Below are positions 41,470-50,431 of a stretch of 64,000 nt of DNA, piece after piece. Every line of letters starts with the position of its first letter. Within the stretch, counting starts at the first letter, position 1. Origin of the DNA: Paenibacillus alkalitolerans (GTDB taxonomy: Bacteria > Bacillota > Bacilli > Paenibacillales > YIM-B00363); NCBI RefSeq assembly GCF_016482785.1, contig NZ_JAEMXM010000003.1, forward strand, positions 310,001 through 374,000. Direction: 5' to 3'. Below the pieces are notes generated by a model, which saw only the letters and a list, made by a program, of their open reading frames with translations, made no database searches and was not told the DNA's origin. A program made the translations under genes and the position numbers.

Positions 41470-42429
41470 ATGGAATATGTAATTCGCAGGGAAGATTGGC
41501 GTGATTATGCGAGGATTGCCGAATTGAATGCGGAAGCGTTCGATTACGGTGCGGGGATGGCGGAGGTGTCGCTTATTGATGCGCTGCGGCGGCGCCGGCT
41601 GTATATGCCGGAACTGTCGCTCGTGGCTAAGGCGGAAGGCTTCGTCATCGGGCATATTATGTTCAGCCTCTGCCATGTCCGGATCGGCGGAAAGCGATTC
41701 CGTGCCGCGCTGCTCGGTCCGGTCGCCGTCGCGCCGCAGCTTCAGAAGCAAGGAGTAGGGTCGGCTTTGATTGAGGAAGGCCACCGCATATTAGAGGAAA
41801 TAGGTGTGAATGTCGGGTTTTTGTTGGGTCACTCGAATTATTATCCGCGTTTCGGTTATCGGACCCGGATGTTCGGCAGCTGCAGGCTGCAGGTGACATC
41901 ACAAGACTTGCCGGCCGCTGAAGCGGCCTCACCTATAACGGAGCGCCGCGTGGCGCGGAGCGATCTTGCCGGTCTGCTGCGCATGTGGGAGCTGTGGTAC
42001 GGGGATGTCGACATGTCGCTTGAGGTCGGCGGCGATTTGGCGGACTGGTTTTCGCCGGACAAACGGTTCCGTTCCGTCGTTCTTGAGCAAGAAGGCGCTG
42101 CGGTCGGGTACGTGAAATATAGAGCGGACCGGCCGCATTCGCCGGAAATGGTGCTGGCGCGCGACGGGGAGTACATGCTCCGGGTATTGGGGCATCTTGC
42201 CTCCTTGAGCCGGGAACCGTTAAGCTTGCCGCTGCACCCGCTGTCGCGGGCGGTGCGGGAGCAGCTGCGCTTGTCGTATGAGTCTCAGACCGATCTGTGG
42301 GAAGCGGCGATGATGCGCACGTTCGGTTCGGGCTCCGCGGAGGCGGATGCTTACATGGACGAGGTTCGGGACGGGCGGCGGCTTCCGGGGCTGATGGTGT
42401 GGCCGGCGGCGTTCGATTTCGGGTCTTGA
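41470..42429 (+). CDS. GNAT family N-acetyltransferase, two-domain type
   Basis: The 319-residue protein has an N-terminal GNAT domain with the acetyl-CoA motif (LLGPVAVAPQLQKQGVGSALIEEGHRIL, about residues 79-106). NYYPRFGYRTRMFGSC is typical of the YhbS/Eis group. A second half of about 170 residues, probably another GNAT-like lobe, follows. GGGAGG lies upstream of ATG 41470. It is 18 bp after the MutS2-like gene and probably in the same transcript; if that gene is stress-induced, this enzyme would be too. The acceptor is unknown. Confidence 0.82.
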   Translation: MEYVIRREDWRDYARIAELNAEAFDYGAGMAEVSLIDALRRRRLYMPELSLVAKAEGFVIGHIMFSLCHVRIGGKRFRAALLGPVAVAPQLQKQGVGSALIEEGHRILEEIGVNVGFLLGHSNYYPRFGYRTRMFGSCRLQVTSQDLPAAEAASPITERRVARSDLAGLLRMWELWYGDVDMSLEVGGDLADWFSPDKRFRSVVLEQEGAAVGYVKYRADRPHSPEMVLARDGEYMLRVLGHLASLSREPLSLPLHPLSRAVREQLRLSYESQTDLWEAAMMRTFGSGSAEADAYMDEVRDGRRLPGLMVWPAAFDFGS

Positions 42430-42794
42430 AGACATCCGCGACTCAAGGTTGTCGATGTGTCAAAGCGTGCAGCCAGCAGGTTTGACGGCTTCCGATATAT
42501 AGGGCGGTTTTTGAAAGCGCAATTGCGGTAAAATGAGGCTGTCGTTTAATTACGGACACACGCACTAAAAGTCTGGCTAGAACTGCGAAAGATGTTCAAG
42601 AACGAAATAACGCCATAAAACAGTAGTTCCAACGAAACTGTTGTCGAAAAAGCAATTTTAGACAAAACCACTCCCGCGCCTTCGCTTGGGCTACGTCCTC
42701 CAACAAAACCATAATATTATCGATCTCTCGGTGGATAATCCTGCCTGCTTACACAAACTTCCGGACGTACCCGGTCGCGGGAACGGTGGCTACG
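42430..42794. other. Gene-free stretch
   Basis: No gene supported. A short element (ATGAGGCTGTCGTTTAATTA, about 42533-42552) has a related copy at 42892-42911, just before the 52-bp array. The rest shows no ribosome site or recognisable coding sequence. Confidence 0.4.
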
Positions 42795-42899
42795 ATAGGG
42801 TGAAAAATTGACCCTATGTGTATAAATAAGGTCAGTTTTTGAGCTTACAGACCAAGCGTCGCGATATCGCTGTCTACGGATAGGGTCAAAAATGAGACT
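42795..42899. repeat. Further copies of the AAGGTCA palindrome family
   Basis: Copies at about 42795-42817 (arms ATAGGGT/ACCCTAT), 42825-42847 and a half copy at 42880-42899 belong to the same family as the cluster at 29478-29676. Confidence 0.7.
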
Positions 42900-42912
42900 G
42901 TCGATTAATTGT

Positions 42913-43267
42913 GAGCACTGTAACCGGAGTTTCTCCGGTTAGGTGGGTGCGGCGGGCCGAAAATGAGCGCTGTAACCGGAGTTTCTCCGGTTAGGAGGGT
43001 GCGGCGGGCCGAAAATGAGCGCTGTAACCGGAGTTTCTCCGGTTAGGAGGGTGCGGCGGGCCGAAAATGAGCGCTGTAACCGGAGTTTCTCCGGTTAGGA
43101 GGGTGCGGCGGGCCGAAAATGAGCGCTGTAACCGGAGTTTCTCCGGTTAGGAGGGTGCGGCGGGCCGAAAATGAGCGCTGTAACCGGAGTTTCTCCGGTT
43201 AGGAGGGTGCGGCGGGCCGAAAATGAGCGCTGTAACCGGAGTTTCACCGGTTAGGAGGGTGCAGCGG
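42913..43267. repeat. 52-bp tandem repeat array, seven copies
   Basis: Units start at 42913, 42965, 43017, 43069, 43121, 43173 and 43225. Each contains TAACCGGAG and CTCCGGTTA arms around TTT, a perfect 9-bp hairpin, then AGGAGGGTGCGGCGGGCCG. The first unit has GAGCAC and AGGTGG variants; the last has a stem mismatch (CACCGGTTA) and a diverged end. It lies between the acetyltransferase and the RNase H gene and contains no gene. Confidence 0.95.
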
Positions 43268-43358
43268 GACGCGCTCGCTGTTACAACCTGCAGCAATGTG
43301 TCGTATCCGCAAGCACAACTTGTCCGCTTATGGTAAAATTGTGAATTGGTGATGACTA

Positions 43359-44006
43359 TTGGCTCAAACGAAGCATTATGTCGTATGGGTCGGGCGGAAG
43401 CCCGGCATATATGAGACATGGAACGACTGCAAAGCGCAAGTGGACGGCATCCCGGGCGCGAAATATAAGTCATACGGAACGAAACAGGAGGCGCAGCGCG
43501 CTTACGAAGCGGGATGGGAGAAGTCGTTTCGCGAAGCGGGCAAGAGCGGCGCAAAGAAATCGCCGGCAAGCGCCGCGAAAACTAAAGCGGCCGCGGCCGG
43601 CTACGATGCCGACAGCGTCTCGGTCGACGCGGCGTCAAGCGGCAATCCGGGCATCGTCGAGTATAAGGGCGTCGACACGCGAACAGGCGAAATACTGTTT
43701 CATCGCGGCCCGATCGCTAAAGGAACGAATAATCTAGGCGAGTTTCTGGCGATCGTGCACGCGCTTGCCTATTTGCACAAGCTTGGAAGCAATAAGACGA
43801 TTTACAGCGACTCAAAGACGGCGATGAAATGGGTGCGCGAGAAGCATGTGGCGACGACGCTCGCCCGCGATTCGTCGACGGAGGAGATATGGAAACTGGT
43901 CGACCGGGCGTTGGCGTGGCTGAACAACAACACGTACCGCAATAAAATCGTCAAGTGGGAAACGGACGTGTGGGGAGAAATCAAAGCCGATTTCGGCAGG
44001 AAGTAA
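43359..44006 (+). CDS. rnhA: Ribonuclease HI with N-terminal hybrid-binding domain
   Basis: The 215-residue protein has an N-terminal viroplasmin/hybrid-binding domain (KHYVVWVGRKPGIYETWNDC, residues 5-24), an Ala/Lys-rich linker (62-83) and an RNase H fold. The catalytic acids are D90 (VSVDAASSGNPG), E128 (NNLGEFLAIVHAL), D151 (IYSDSKTAM) and D211 near the end. It cleaves the RNA strand of RNA-DNA hybrids. The start is TTG at 43359 with GGTGATG upstream. It is followed by the HAD phosphatase gene after 13 bp, probably one transcript. Confidence 0.9.
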   Translation: MAQTKHYVVWVGRKPGIYETWNDCKAQVDGIPGAKYKSYGTKQEAQRAYEAGWEKSFREAGKSGAKKSPASAAKTKAAAAGYDADSVSVDAASSGNPGIVEYKGVDTRTGEILFHRGPIAKGTNNLGEFLAIVHALAYLHKLGSNKTIYSDSKTAMKWVREKHVATTLARDSSTEEIWKLVDRALAWLNNNTYRNKIVKWETDVWGEIKADFGRK

Positions 44007-44019
44007 GGCAGGGGCTTAC

Positions 44020-44826
44020 ATGGAAACAAAATACAAGTTAATTGCAATCGATATCGACGACACGCTCTTGACCGACGATCTGCAAGTGACTCCGGGAACG
44101 CGGGAGGCGCTCTCTGAGGCGATTCGCCTGGGCACGGTCGTTACGCTGGCGACCGGGCGCATGTTTTCGTCGACGAAGAAGGTGGCCGGGCAGCTCGGGC
44201 TGAACGTGCCGATCATTACGTACCAAGGCGCGCTTGTTAAAAATTTACTCGACGGAGAAGTGCTGTATGAGCGCAGCGTGCCGGAGGACGTCGCTCTGGA
44301 AGTAGTCGCTTACGCGCAGCAGCGAGGCCTTCATCTGCAAGGATATATCGATGACAGGCTGTACGCCGCCGAAGAGAATGATAAAGTGAAGGCTTATTCT
44401 AAGCTCGTCGATGTTCCTTACGAAATAGAAGCAAACTTTCACGGCGTCGCAAAGCGGGGGAGCACGAAGTTGCTGATCATCGACGATCCGGACAAGCTGG
44501 ATGCAATGATCCCGGAGCTGAAGCAAAAAATCGGCCAGCGGGCCCACATTACGAAATCGAAGCCGAATTTTCTCGAAATTCTACATCCGGAAGCGACGAA
44601 GGGCCATGCTTTGCTTCATTTGGCCGCGCATTACGGAATCGACCGCTCGGAAACGATCGCCGTCGGCGACTCGTGGAACGATCACGAGATGATCGAAGCC
44701 GCCGGACTCGGCGTCGCCATGGCCAACGCCGTGGAGCCGCTTAAGCGGGTGGCCGATCATATCACCTTGAGCAATAACGAAGAAGGCGTGCGTGCGGTAG
44801 TGGAACGGTTTATACTAGGGAAATGA
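44020..44826 (+). CDS. Cof-type HAD-IIB phosphatase
   Basis: The 268-residue protein has the HAD motifs IAIDIDDTLL (D11, D13), LATGRMFSS, a lysine in the RAHITKSKPNFLEI region and AVGDSWNDHEMIEAAGLGVAMANA. The cap is type IIB. Such enzymes dephosphorylate sugar phosphates, FMN or pyridoxal phosphate with broad specificity. The ATG follows AGGCAGGGG. A half copy of the AAGAAAAACTTC repeat follows the gene. Confidence 0.88.
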   Translation: METKYKLIAIDIDDTLLTDDLQVTPGTREALSEAIRLGTVVTLATGRMFSSTKKVAGQLGLNVPIITYQGALVKNLLDGEVLYERSVPEDVALEVVAYAQQRGLHLQGYIDDRLYAAEENDKVKAYSKLVDVPYEIEANFHGVAKRGSTKLLIIDDPDKLDAMIPELKQKIGQRAHITKSKPNFLEILHPEATKGHALLHLAAHYGIDRSETIAVGDSWNDHEMIEAAGLGVAMANAVEPLKRVADHITLSNNEEGVRAVVERFILGK

Positions 44827-44890
44827 TAATCATTTCACATGTAAGAAAAACTTCTACCGAAGTAAATCAATAAAAAGGGGCGGTTGTGCC

Positions 44891-46297
44891 GTGGCCATCG
44901 GAACCAGTGTCATTATGCGGATTGAAATGGACAAGACGAAAGTGGGATTCGCTCAAGTCATATCGGAAATTACGAACGCGGGCGGGGACGTCGTCGCTAT
45001 CGACGTCGTCAGCGCGGGCAAAGATTCCGACACGCGCGACATTACCGTCAATTTGACGGATGCCGACTACGACAAGGTGGTCGACGCTCTCAGAGCCGTC
45101 CACGGCATTCGCGTCGTCAACGTATCCGACCGGACGTTCCTCGTTCACCTCGGCGGCAAAATCGAGATGCAGCCGAAGGTGAAGATAGTAAACCGGGACG
45201 ATTTATCCCGCGTGTACACACCTGGCGTCGCTCGCGTCTGCATGGCGATTCACGAAGACCCGAACAAAGCCTTCTCGCTTACCATCAAACGAAACACGGT
45301 GGCGGTCGTATCCGACGGAACCGCGGTGCTCGGATTAGGCGACATCGGTCCTCACGCCGCGATGCCCGTGATGGAAGGGAAGGCCATGCTGTTCAAACAG
45401 CTCGCCGGCGTAGACGCGTTCCCGATTTGCCTGGACACGAAGGATCCGGAAGAAATTATCCGGACGGTAAAGCTGATCTCACCCGCATTCGGGGGGATCA
45501 ATCTGGAAGATATCGGCTCCCCTCATTGCTTTGTAGTGGAAGAGCGGCTAAAACAGGAGCTTGATATCCCCGTGTTTCACGACGACCAGCACGGAACCGC
45601 GGTAGTCATGCTGGCGGGACTGCTCAACGCGCTGAAAATTGTCGGAAAGCCGATCGAACAGGTGAAAGTCGTTCTGGTCGGCTGCGGCGCCGCGGGTACC
45701 GCCTGCTCGAAAATTTTGCTTTCCGCAGGCGTAGGCGAATTGATCTGCGTCGACCGTCCGGGCGCCCTGGTCAAAGACGAAACGTACGAAATCGACAATT
45801 GGAACTGGCTCGCACAGCGAACTAACCCGAAAGGCCTTCGCGGAGGAGTACCGGAAGTGATCGGCGGCGCGGATGTGTTCATCGGCGTCTCGCGGCCCGG
45901 TGTACTGAAGGTCGATGATATCCGAAAGATGGCTGCGGACCCGATCGTATTCGCCATGGCGAACCCCGAGCCGGAAATATCGCCGGAGGCGGCGGAGCCG
46001 CATGTGCGGATAATGGCGACGGGACGGGGCGACTATCCGAACCAGATCAACAACGTGCTGTGCTTCCCCGGCATGTTCCGAGGCGCCTTGGATTGCCGGG
46101 CGCGGACGATCAACGAGGAGATGAAGATTGCCGCGGCCCGGGCGATTGCCTCCGTCGTCACCGACGACGAATTGAACGAGGCGTACATCATCCCCTCAAC
46201 GTTCAACGACAAGGTGGTGGACCGCGTCTCCCGGGCTGTCGTTCAAGCGGCGCTGGCAACGGGGGTCGCCCGCCGCGTTCCGAAGGAATTCAGATGA
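44891..46297 (+). CDS. NAD-type malic enzyme with N-terminal ACT domain (second copy)
   Basis: A 468-residue close paralogue of the malic enzyme at 29738, with the same order: ACT-like domain (1-85), VYTPGVARVC, EGKAMLFKQLAGVDAFP, DIPVFHDDQHGTAVV and a VLVGCGAAGTACSKIL nucleotide-binding motif. The two are very similar along their whole length. It starts with GTG 44891 and AAGGGGCGG upstream. Unlike the other copy it has no CAAAATGNNCAAAA motif in front, which suggests constitutive or different control. Both may serve malate-pyruvate balance under different conditions. Confidence 0.9.
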   Translation: MAIGTSVIMRIEMDKTKVGFAQVISEITNAGGDVVAIDVVSAGKDSDTRDITVNLTDADYDKVVDALRAVHGIRVVNVSDRTFLVHLGGKIEMQPKVKIVNRDDLSRVYTPGVARVCMAIHEDPNKAFSLTIKRNTVAVVSDGTAVLGLGDIGPHAAMPVMEGKAMLFKQLAGVDAFPICLDTKDPEEIIRTVKLISPAFGGINLEDIGSPHCFVVEERLKQELDIPVFHDDQHGTAVVMLAGLLNALKIVGKPIEQVKVVLVGCGAAGTACSKILLSAGVGELICVDRPGALVKDETYEIDNWNWLAQRTNPKGLRGGVPEVIGGADVFIGVSRPGVLKVDDIRKMAADPIVFAMANPEPEISPEAAEPHVRIMATGRGDYPNQINNVLCFPGMFRGALDCRARTINEEMKIAAARAIASVVTDDELNEAYIIPSTFNDKVVDRVSRAVVQAALATGVARRVPKEFR

Positions 46298-46306
46298 CGA
46301 TACGAT

Positions 46307-46354
46307 GCAACCTTGGTCCGGTACTGCTCCGGGCTGAGGTTGTTTCGCTTTTTT
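46307..46354 (+). terminator. Terminator of the second malic enzyme gene
   Basis: GCAACCT pairs with AGGTTGT; an inner CCGG pairing extends it. A T-rich tail (TTTCGCTTTTTT) follows. Moderate strength. Confidence 0.6.
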
Positions 46355-46449
46355 ATGAGAAAAACGGTTTGCCAAGCCCCCGGTTTCTAGTAAACTTAAT
46401 AGTGTGAAAATACTGTCAAGGAACAGCGTAAAAATGAGGGGGGCGAGTG

Positions 46450-47874
46450 ATGTCTTATGTATCGACTGGTATTGCCGGTTTAGACAATATTTTAAACGGA
46501 GGCATACCGGCTGGAAATACAGTTATTCTGGAAGGCGCGCCCGGTACGGGGAAGACGACGCTCGGCGTTCAATTTCTGTATCACGGCGCTCTGGAGAAGA
46601 ACGAACCGGGTATTTACGTTACTTTCGAAGAGCTTCCGAATCAAATTTATCAGGAAATGAAGTCCGCGTTCGGCTGGGATTTGCGCTCGCTTGAAAAGAG
46701 GGACATGATTCGGGTCGTTTGCCTGTCGCCGGAAACTTTTCTTGATCAAATGACGGAACCGAATGGCCTTGTAGAGCAAATCATCCGGCAAATCGGCAGC
46801 AAGAGGCTTGTCATCGACAGCATTAGCTTATTTAAGCTGGCCGCGCCGGCGGTCGACGGGCATAGAAAAAGTTTTTACAGCGTAAGGAACATACTGCGGA
46901 AATTCGCGCAAACATCGCTGCTGCTGCAAGAACAAAGCGCCGAACAATCCGCTGTGATTCCGTTCGAGAATTACGTTGTCGACGGCGTTATACGGTTGGC
47001 GATGAAGGGTCACCTGCAAAATTACCGAAAGCGAACGCTTGAAGTGCTGAAGATGAGAGGGACCCGGATATTCGAAGGGGAGCATCAGTATAAATTTACC
47101 GGCGAAGGAATTCATGTGGTGCCCGCTTTGTCGATGGTGGAAGACAAAGTTGTAAACCTTGAGCAGACAACGCCGACGGGAATCGCACGACTGGACCAGC
47201 TATTGCAAGGAGGAATCCCCGACGGCACCGCGTTCCTGATCGATACGAACAGCAAGGCAAATCACAAATATATGCTGGCAAGCATCTTCGCGTCTCAGCT
47301 CAAGGCAGGCAAGAAAGTCGTATCGCTCATTTCCAGCTTAGGCACGGTTCAAGACGTGGAGAACGGCTTATCGCTGTTCGATATTTCTTTAAAGCGGCAT
47401 ATTAGAAACCGGGAAATTTTCTTCATCGAACATTTTAAGAGACCGTACCCTGCCGAATATGCCGACGTTATCATCGATGTCAGCGATTTGAACAACGAGG
47501 AGTACAAGCCTGTAGTCCGCGAGAAATTAAGTCCTATAATGGCGGAAAGCATTAGCAGGGGCGAGAAGTGGTTCGTTTATTACGATTTGAACACGGTGTT
47601 TTCCCAGCGCGGTTCCCAGTTTGTCAGCCGTTTTTTCGCCGAGGAAATAGCGACCGCCAAAGCATACGGCCTTACGGTGGTCACGTTATGCAATTTCGCG
47701 GAAATGGAAGGAGAAGTCGCATCGTACTTGGAACGCTCCTGCCATGGTGTCATCAAGACTTGGGTCGACGGCAACTATCAATATTTGCAGCTGACGAAAT
47801 CACCCAACGGAGTCATATCCGAACCGATGATCGTTGAGAGTTCGAATCAAATGCCTTATGTGAGCTTGGTTTAG
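46450..47874 (+). CDS. KaiC-like RecA-fold ATPase with degenerate second domain
   Basis: The 474-residue protein begins STGIAGLDNILNGGIPAGN, the KaiC/RadA-type opening. Walker A follows (GAPGTGKTT, 29-37), then catalytic glutamates in VTFEELP (E60, E61) and Walker B (RLVIDSIS, 119-126). A second RecA-like half starts near 230 with the same TGIARLDQLLQGGIPDG opening. Its P-loop is replaced by IDTNSKANHKY, and the glutamate pair is absent. So one ATPase site is intact and one is dead. No kaiA or kaiB is present, so a clock role is not implied. The ATG follows a GAGGGGGGCGAG site. It leads a run of closely packed signalling genes. Confidence 0.85.
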   Translation: MSYVSTGIAGLDNILNGGIPAGNTVILEGAPGTGKTTLGVQFLYHGALEKNEPGIYVTFEELPNQIYQEMKSAFGWDLRSLEKRDMIRVVCLSPETFLDQMTEPNGLVEQIIRQIGSKRLVIDSISLFKLAAPAVDGHRKSFYSVRNILRKFAQTSLLLQEQSAEQSAVIPFENYVVDGVIRLAMKGHLQNYRKRTLEVLKMRGTRIFEGEHQYKFTGEGIHVVPALSMVEDKVVNLEQTTPTGIARLDQLLQGGIPDGTAFLIDTNSKANHKYMLASIFASQLKAGKKVVSLISSLGTVQDVENGLSLFDISLKRHIRNREIFFIEHFKRPYPAEYADVIIDVSDLNNEEYKPVVREKLSPIMAESISRGEKWFVYYDLNTVFSQRGSQFVSRFFAEEIATAKAYGLTVVTLCNFAEMEGEVASYLERSCHGVIKTWVDGNYQYLQLTKSPNGVISEPMIVESSNQMPYVSLV

Positions 47875-47886
47875 GAGGCGGGTCCG

Positions 47887-48126
47887 ATGAATGAGAACGA
47901 TCTTCTGACATTACGAATCGAATGTACGATTTTCTTTCAAGGGAATCCGTATTCTTTTGAAACCGAAGAAGGCTTGGCGGTACGGATGGGGAGAAAAGTC
48001 GAACACATCAAGCCGGTGCTCAACGAGCTGGTGAATTCGTCCATCTTGGAAAGGACGGGCCAAGGGGACAGGGCCATATACCGCTATGTGGAACCGTTGT
48101 TCACGGATGGGACGGTACTGCGATGA
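47887..48126 (+). CDS. Small winged-helix protein
   Basis: A 79-residue protein with a winged-helix-like pattern: RIECTIFFQGNPYSFETEEGLAVRMGRKVEHIKPVLNELVNSSILERTG, the last part being a recognition helix and wing. TAGGAGGCGGG lies before the ATG, 12 bases after the KaiC-like gene, and the 3' end overlaps the next start (ATGA). It may bind DNA or act as an adaptor of the ATPase. Confidence 0.7.
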   Translation: MNENDLLTLRIECTIFFQGNPYSFETEEGLAVRMGRKVEHIKPVLNELVNSSILERTGQGDRAIYRYVEPLFTDGTVLR

Positions 48127-48572
48127 TTAGGGAGGTTCCTCCGGAACTGCTGCAAAGTGTCCGGGGGCTGCTGGCATCCAATCATTCCGTATCTGTAATC
48201 TTGACGGAGAAGAACGGCCGGCACGGGGCGGTCCCGGCTTACGGCAGCGACTTGTCCCGACTTGTGTTTGAAACAATGCTCCCGGGGAACGGAAAGGATC
48301 GCCAGCCGCTTGCGCTTAACGGAAAACCTGTGCTGCTGGACAGCCCGGTCCCTGGAATTCAATACGCAGCCGTATCCGTTCCGGCGGCCGGTCATCAAGT
48401 CTTCACCTTGTTGTGCGGGGTTTTGCTGGAAGAAGAGTCGCTTCCTGCCGTCAAACAATACATAATGGCGAAGCAAAGCGATTCGGCCGTATGGCTGGGG
48501 GCGTTAAGCGGGGAGAAAATATGGACCGCGGAACAAATTCGGCGGCTGTTGGACGGAATGGAACGGTTGTAG
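48123..48572 (+). CDS. Sensor-domain-like protein, N-terminal half of a possible amber-split gene
   Basis: A 149-residue protein with a GAF-like arrangement (SVSVILTEKNGRHGAVPAYG, then GIQYAAVSVPAAGHQVFTLLCGVLLEEE) and a final helix (EQIRRLLDGMERL). Its TAG stop (48570-48572) is followed in the same frame, with no break, by CAG and the next gene. The final helix seems to continue as QLLSYLLRAGNYAFLY. The start overlaps the upstream gene by four bases. It may be a separate protein, the N-terminus of a longer regulator interrupted by one nonsense codon, or part of a read-through product. Confidence 0.6.
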   Translation: MIREVPPELLQSVRGLLASNHSVSVILTEKNGRHGAVPAYGSDLSRLVFETMLPGNGKDRQPLALNGKPVLLDSPVPGIQYAAVSVPAAGHQVFTLLCGVLLEEESLPAVKQYIMAKQSDSAVWLGALSGEKIWTAEQIRRLLDGMERL

Positions 48573-48575
48573 CAG

Positions 48576-50252
48576 TTGTTGTCTTATTTGCTCAGGGCGG
48601 GCAATTATGCTTTCCTTTATCGAGACCTTATCGGCCTGCTGGATGAAGCGGCGGCGGCGGCGGAATCCGGCGGCATCTTGGAATCGTTGGTAAATATAAA
48701 CGGCTATCTCGATTTTGCGGGATTTGCAATCCCGGGAGAGCGGAATCAATACCGAATTGCAGAATACAGCGGGCCGAACCGTGATGAATGGATGAATGCT
48801 TCCTTTTCGTACGGCGAAGGTTTTTTGGGACAAGTGTGCATGTTGGGACTTCCCCGCAGCTGGACGCATCTGGAAGCGGACCCCCGGACAGCGTTTTTTC
48901 GCGAGAAAGGCTTGCAGCCACGCCATATTTTCGGTTATCCCGTCGTTGTCGATTCCCAAACGTCCGGCGTCTTGTTCGGAGGCTCTTTGACGAAGCGGGA
49001 TTTCGACGACGACTTCGAGTCTTTTTTGCATATTTTGTCGCTTTTCATAGGAATGAAGCTGCAGCTCGATGCATTGAAGAAGAAGAAACAAAACCACACT
49101 ACGCAGCTCGCGGCGCTGGTCGAAATATCCAAAATCATGAATACGGCTACCGATTTAAAGAAGGTGCTTTACGTATTGGTCGATGTAAGTTTGATATTGT
49201 TGAGCCAAGCGTCGTTTTGCCATCTCTTGATACAAATACCCGGTTCGCCGAAGGCGCAGATCGTTTCCAGAGGGATAAAGAAGGAGCAGGTCCAGTCTTA
49301 CAGCAAAACGATCATCGACCGCTATTTCACGCCCGGAAATAAAACGTTGCTGACGGAACCCGAATTAACCGATTATGGCGACGGGGAGTCCGTATTGACG
49401 TGCCCCATATTTGTCCGGTCCGAGCTGTGCGGAATTCTCAGTGCGAAACTTCCGAATAGCGCCGTATACGAGCAGTCGAAGGACATTTTTTCGACCTTTA
49501 TATTTTTATCCGGAATCACGTTGGAGCGCATATTGTCGGGTAGCGTAAAGGAAGAGCTTTACAAGAAGGCCAAGCTGCTGCATGAAGCCGCGAAGGTGTG
49601 GAACAGGCAAGCCTACGATAAGGCGGCGCGCATTCAAGAGCTGGCGTTGGAGTTCGCCGATCATCTGGGCTTGCCTCCGGGCGAAAAGGAACATCTCTCC
49701 GCGGCATGTTTATTGTGCGTGTATCCGGATTCCTATCTCCGAGAACAGCTGGCGGGGGATGCGCTGCTATCCGTATTGGAACGCTACATCTCTCTGAAGG
49801 GCGGGACTTCTTCCGAAGCGGTCATGCCGTCGGAATACCCTTTATCGAGCCGGATCCTGCTGTTGGCGTATACATACCTCGAGCACAACGAGCAAATATC
49901 TCCGCTGCATGATCTGATTGCCGTGGAGGAGCCGCTTCGCAGGGATTTTATCGCATTCGTGATGAAGAAGTTTACCGTCGATTTGGAGATGGCCATCGGC
50001 CGCCGGGCTGCTGCTTCGCCGTCCGATCATATTGATTTCGAGCAGCTCAAGAAGAAAATCAACATCTCTTCCAGAGAGCAGGATGTGTTAAGGCTTATCC
50101 TTAAAGGCTTAAGCAATCGTGAAATCGCGGAAGAGCTGTTTATCAGCGAGCATACCGTGAAAAATCATATCACCAACATATTTCACAAGCTGGAAGTGAC
50201 CGACCGGGCGCAGGCCATGGCTCGCGTTTATAATATGGGGTTCCAGCATTAA
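48576..50252 (+). CDS. GAF-GAF-degenerate HD-LuxR transcription regulator
   Basis: The 558-residue protein has a GAF-like domain (about 20-160), a second GAF (about 180-320) and a helical region resembling HD-GYP folds (KAARIQELALEFADHLGLPPGEKEHLSAACLL near 350). The HD pair itself is missing there, replaced by CV. A LuxR-type helix-turn-helix (SREQDVLRLILKGLSNREIAEELFISEHTVKNHITNIF) is at the C-terminus. The only start is TTG 48576 (or 48579), directly after the previous stop and without a good ribosome site, so coupling or read-through is needed. It probably controls genes in response to the KaiC-like protein and small ligands. Confidence 0.75.
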   Translation: MLSYLLRAGNYAFLYRDLIGLLDEAAAAAESGGILESLVNINGYLDFAGFAIPGERNQYRIAEYSGPNRDEWMNASFSYGEGFLGQVCMLGLPRSWTHLEADPRTAFFREKGLQPRHIFGYPVVVDSQTSGVLFGGSLTKRDFDDDFESFLHILSLFIGMKLQLDALKKKKQNHTTQLAALVEISKIMNTATDLKKVLYVLVDVSLILLSQASFCHLLIQIPGSPKAQIVSRGIKKEQVQSYSKTIIDRYFTPGNKTLLTEPELTDYGDGESVLTCPIFVRSELCGILSAKLPNSAVYEQSKDIFSTFIFLSGITLERILSGSVKEELYKKAKLLHEAAKVWNRQAYDKAARIQELALEFADHLGLPPGEKEHLSAACLLCVYPDSYLREQLAGDALLSVLERYISLKGGTSSEAVMPSEYPLSSRILLLAYTYLEHNEQISPLHDLIAVEEPLRRDFIAFVMKKFTVDLEMAIGRRAAASPSDHIDFEQLKKKINISSREQDVLRLILKGLSNREIAEELFISEHTVKNHITNIFHKLEVTDRAQAMARVYNMGFQH

Positions 50253-50267
50253 GCATTTTCCTATTCG

Positions 50268-50294
50268 ACTCCTACCTAATGTAGGAGTTTTTTT
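50268..50294 (+). terminator. Terminator of the KaiC-LuxR operon
   Basis: ACTCCTAC and GTAGGAGT form a perfect 8-bp stem with a five-base loop, followed by seven T. A second small hairpin (AGGAGC/GCTCCT) follows at 50301-50314. Confidence 0.9.
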
Positions 50295-50431
50295 ATTTTT
50301 AGGAGCCTGCTCCTATTTTCCGTCTTTGAAGGATCGAATGAGAATACCGGGCGATTGGATTGAGGGGTGACTTCTTGCACAATAGCATTAAACTTAAGCA
50401 AGTTTAGAAGAACCGGAAGGAAGATGAGTAA

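Noticed and set aside
22411-43267. CRISPR arrays at 22411-23341 or 42913-43267
   Set aside because: The units are continuous tandem copies without variable spacers, and no cas genes are present.
46450-47874. Circadian clock function for the KaiC-like protein
   Set aside because: No kaiA or kaiB is present and the second ATPase site is degenerate; KaiC-like ATPases have other roles outside cyanobacteria.
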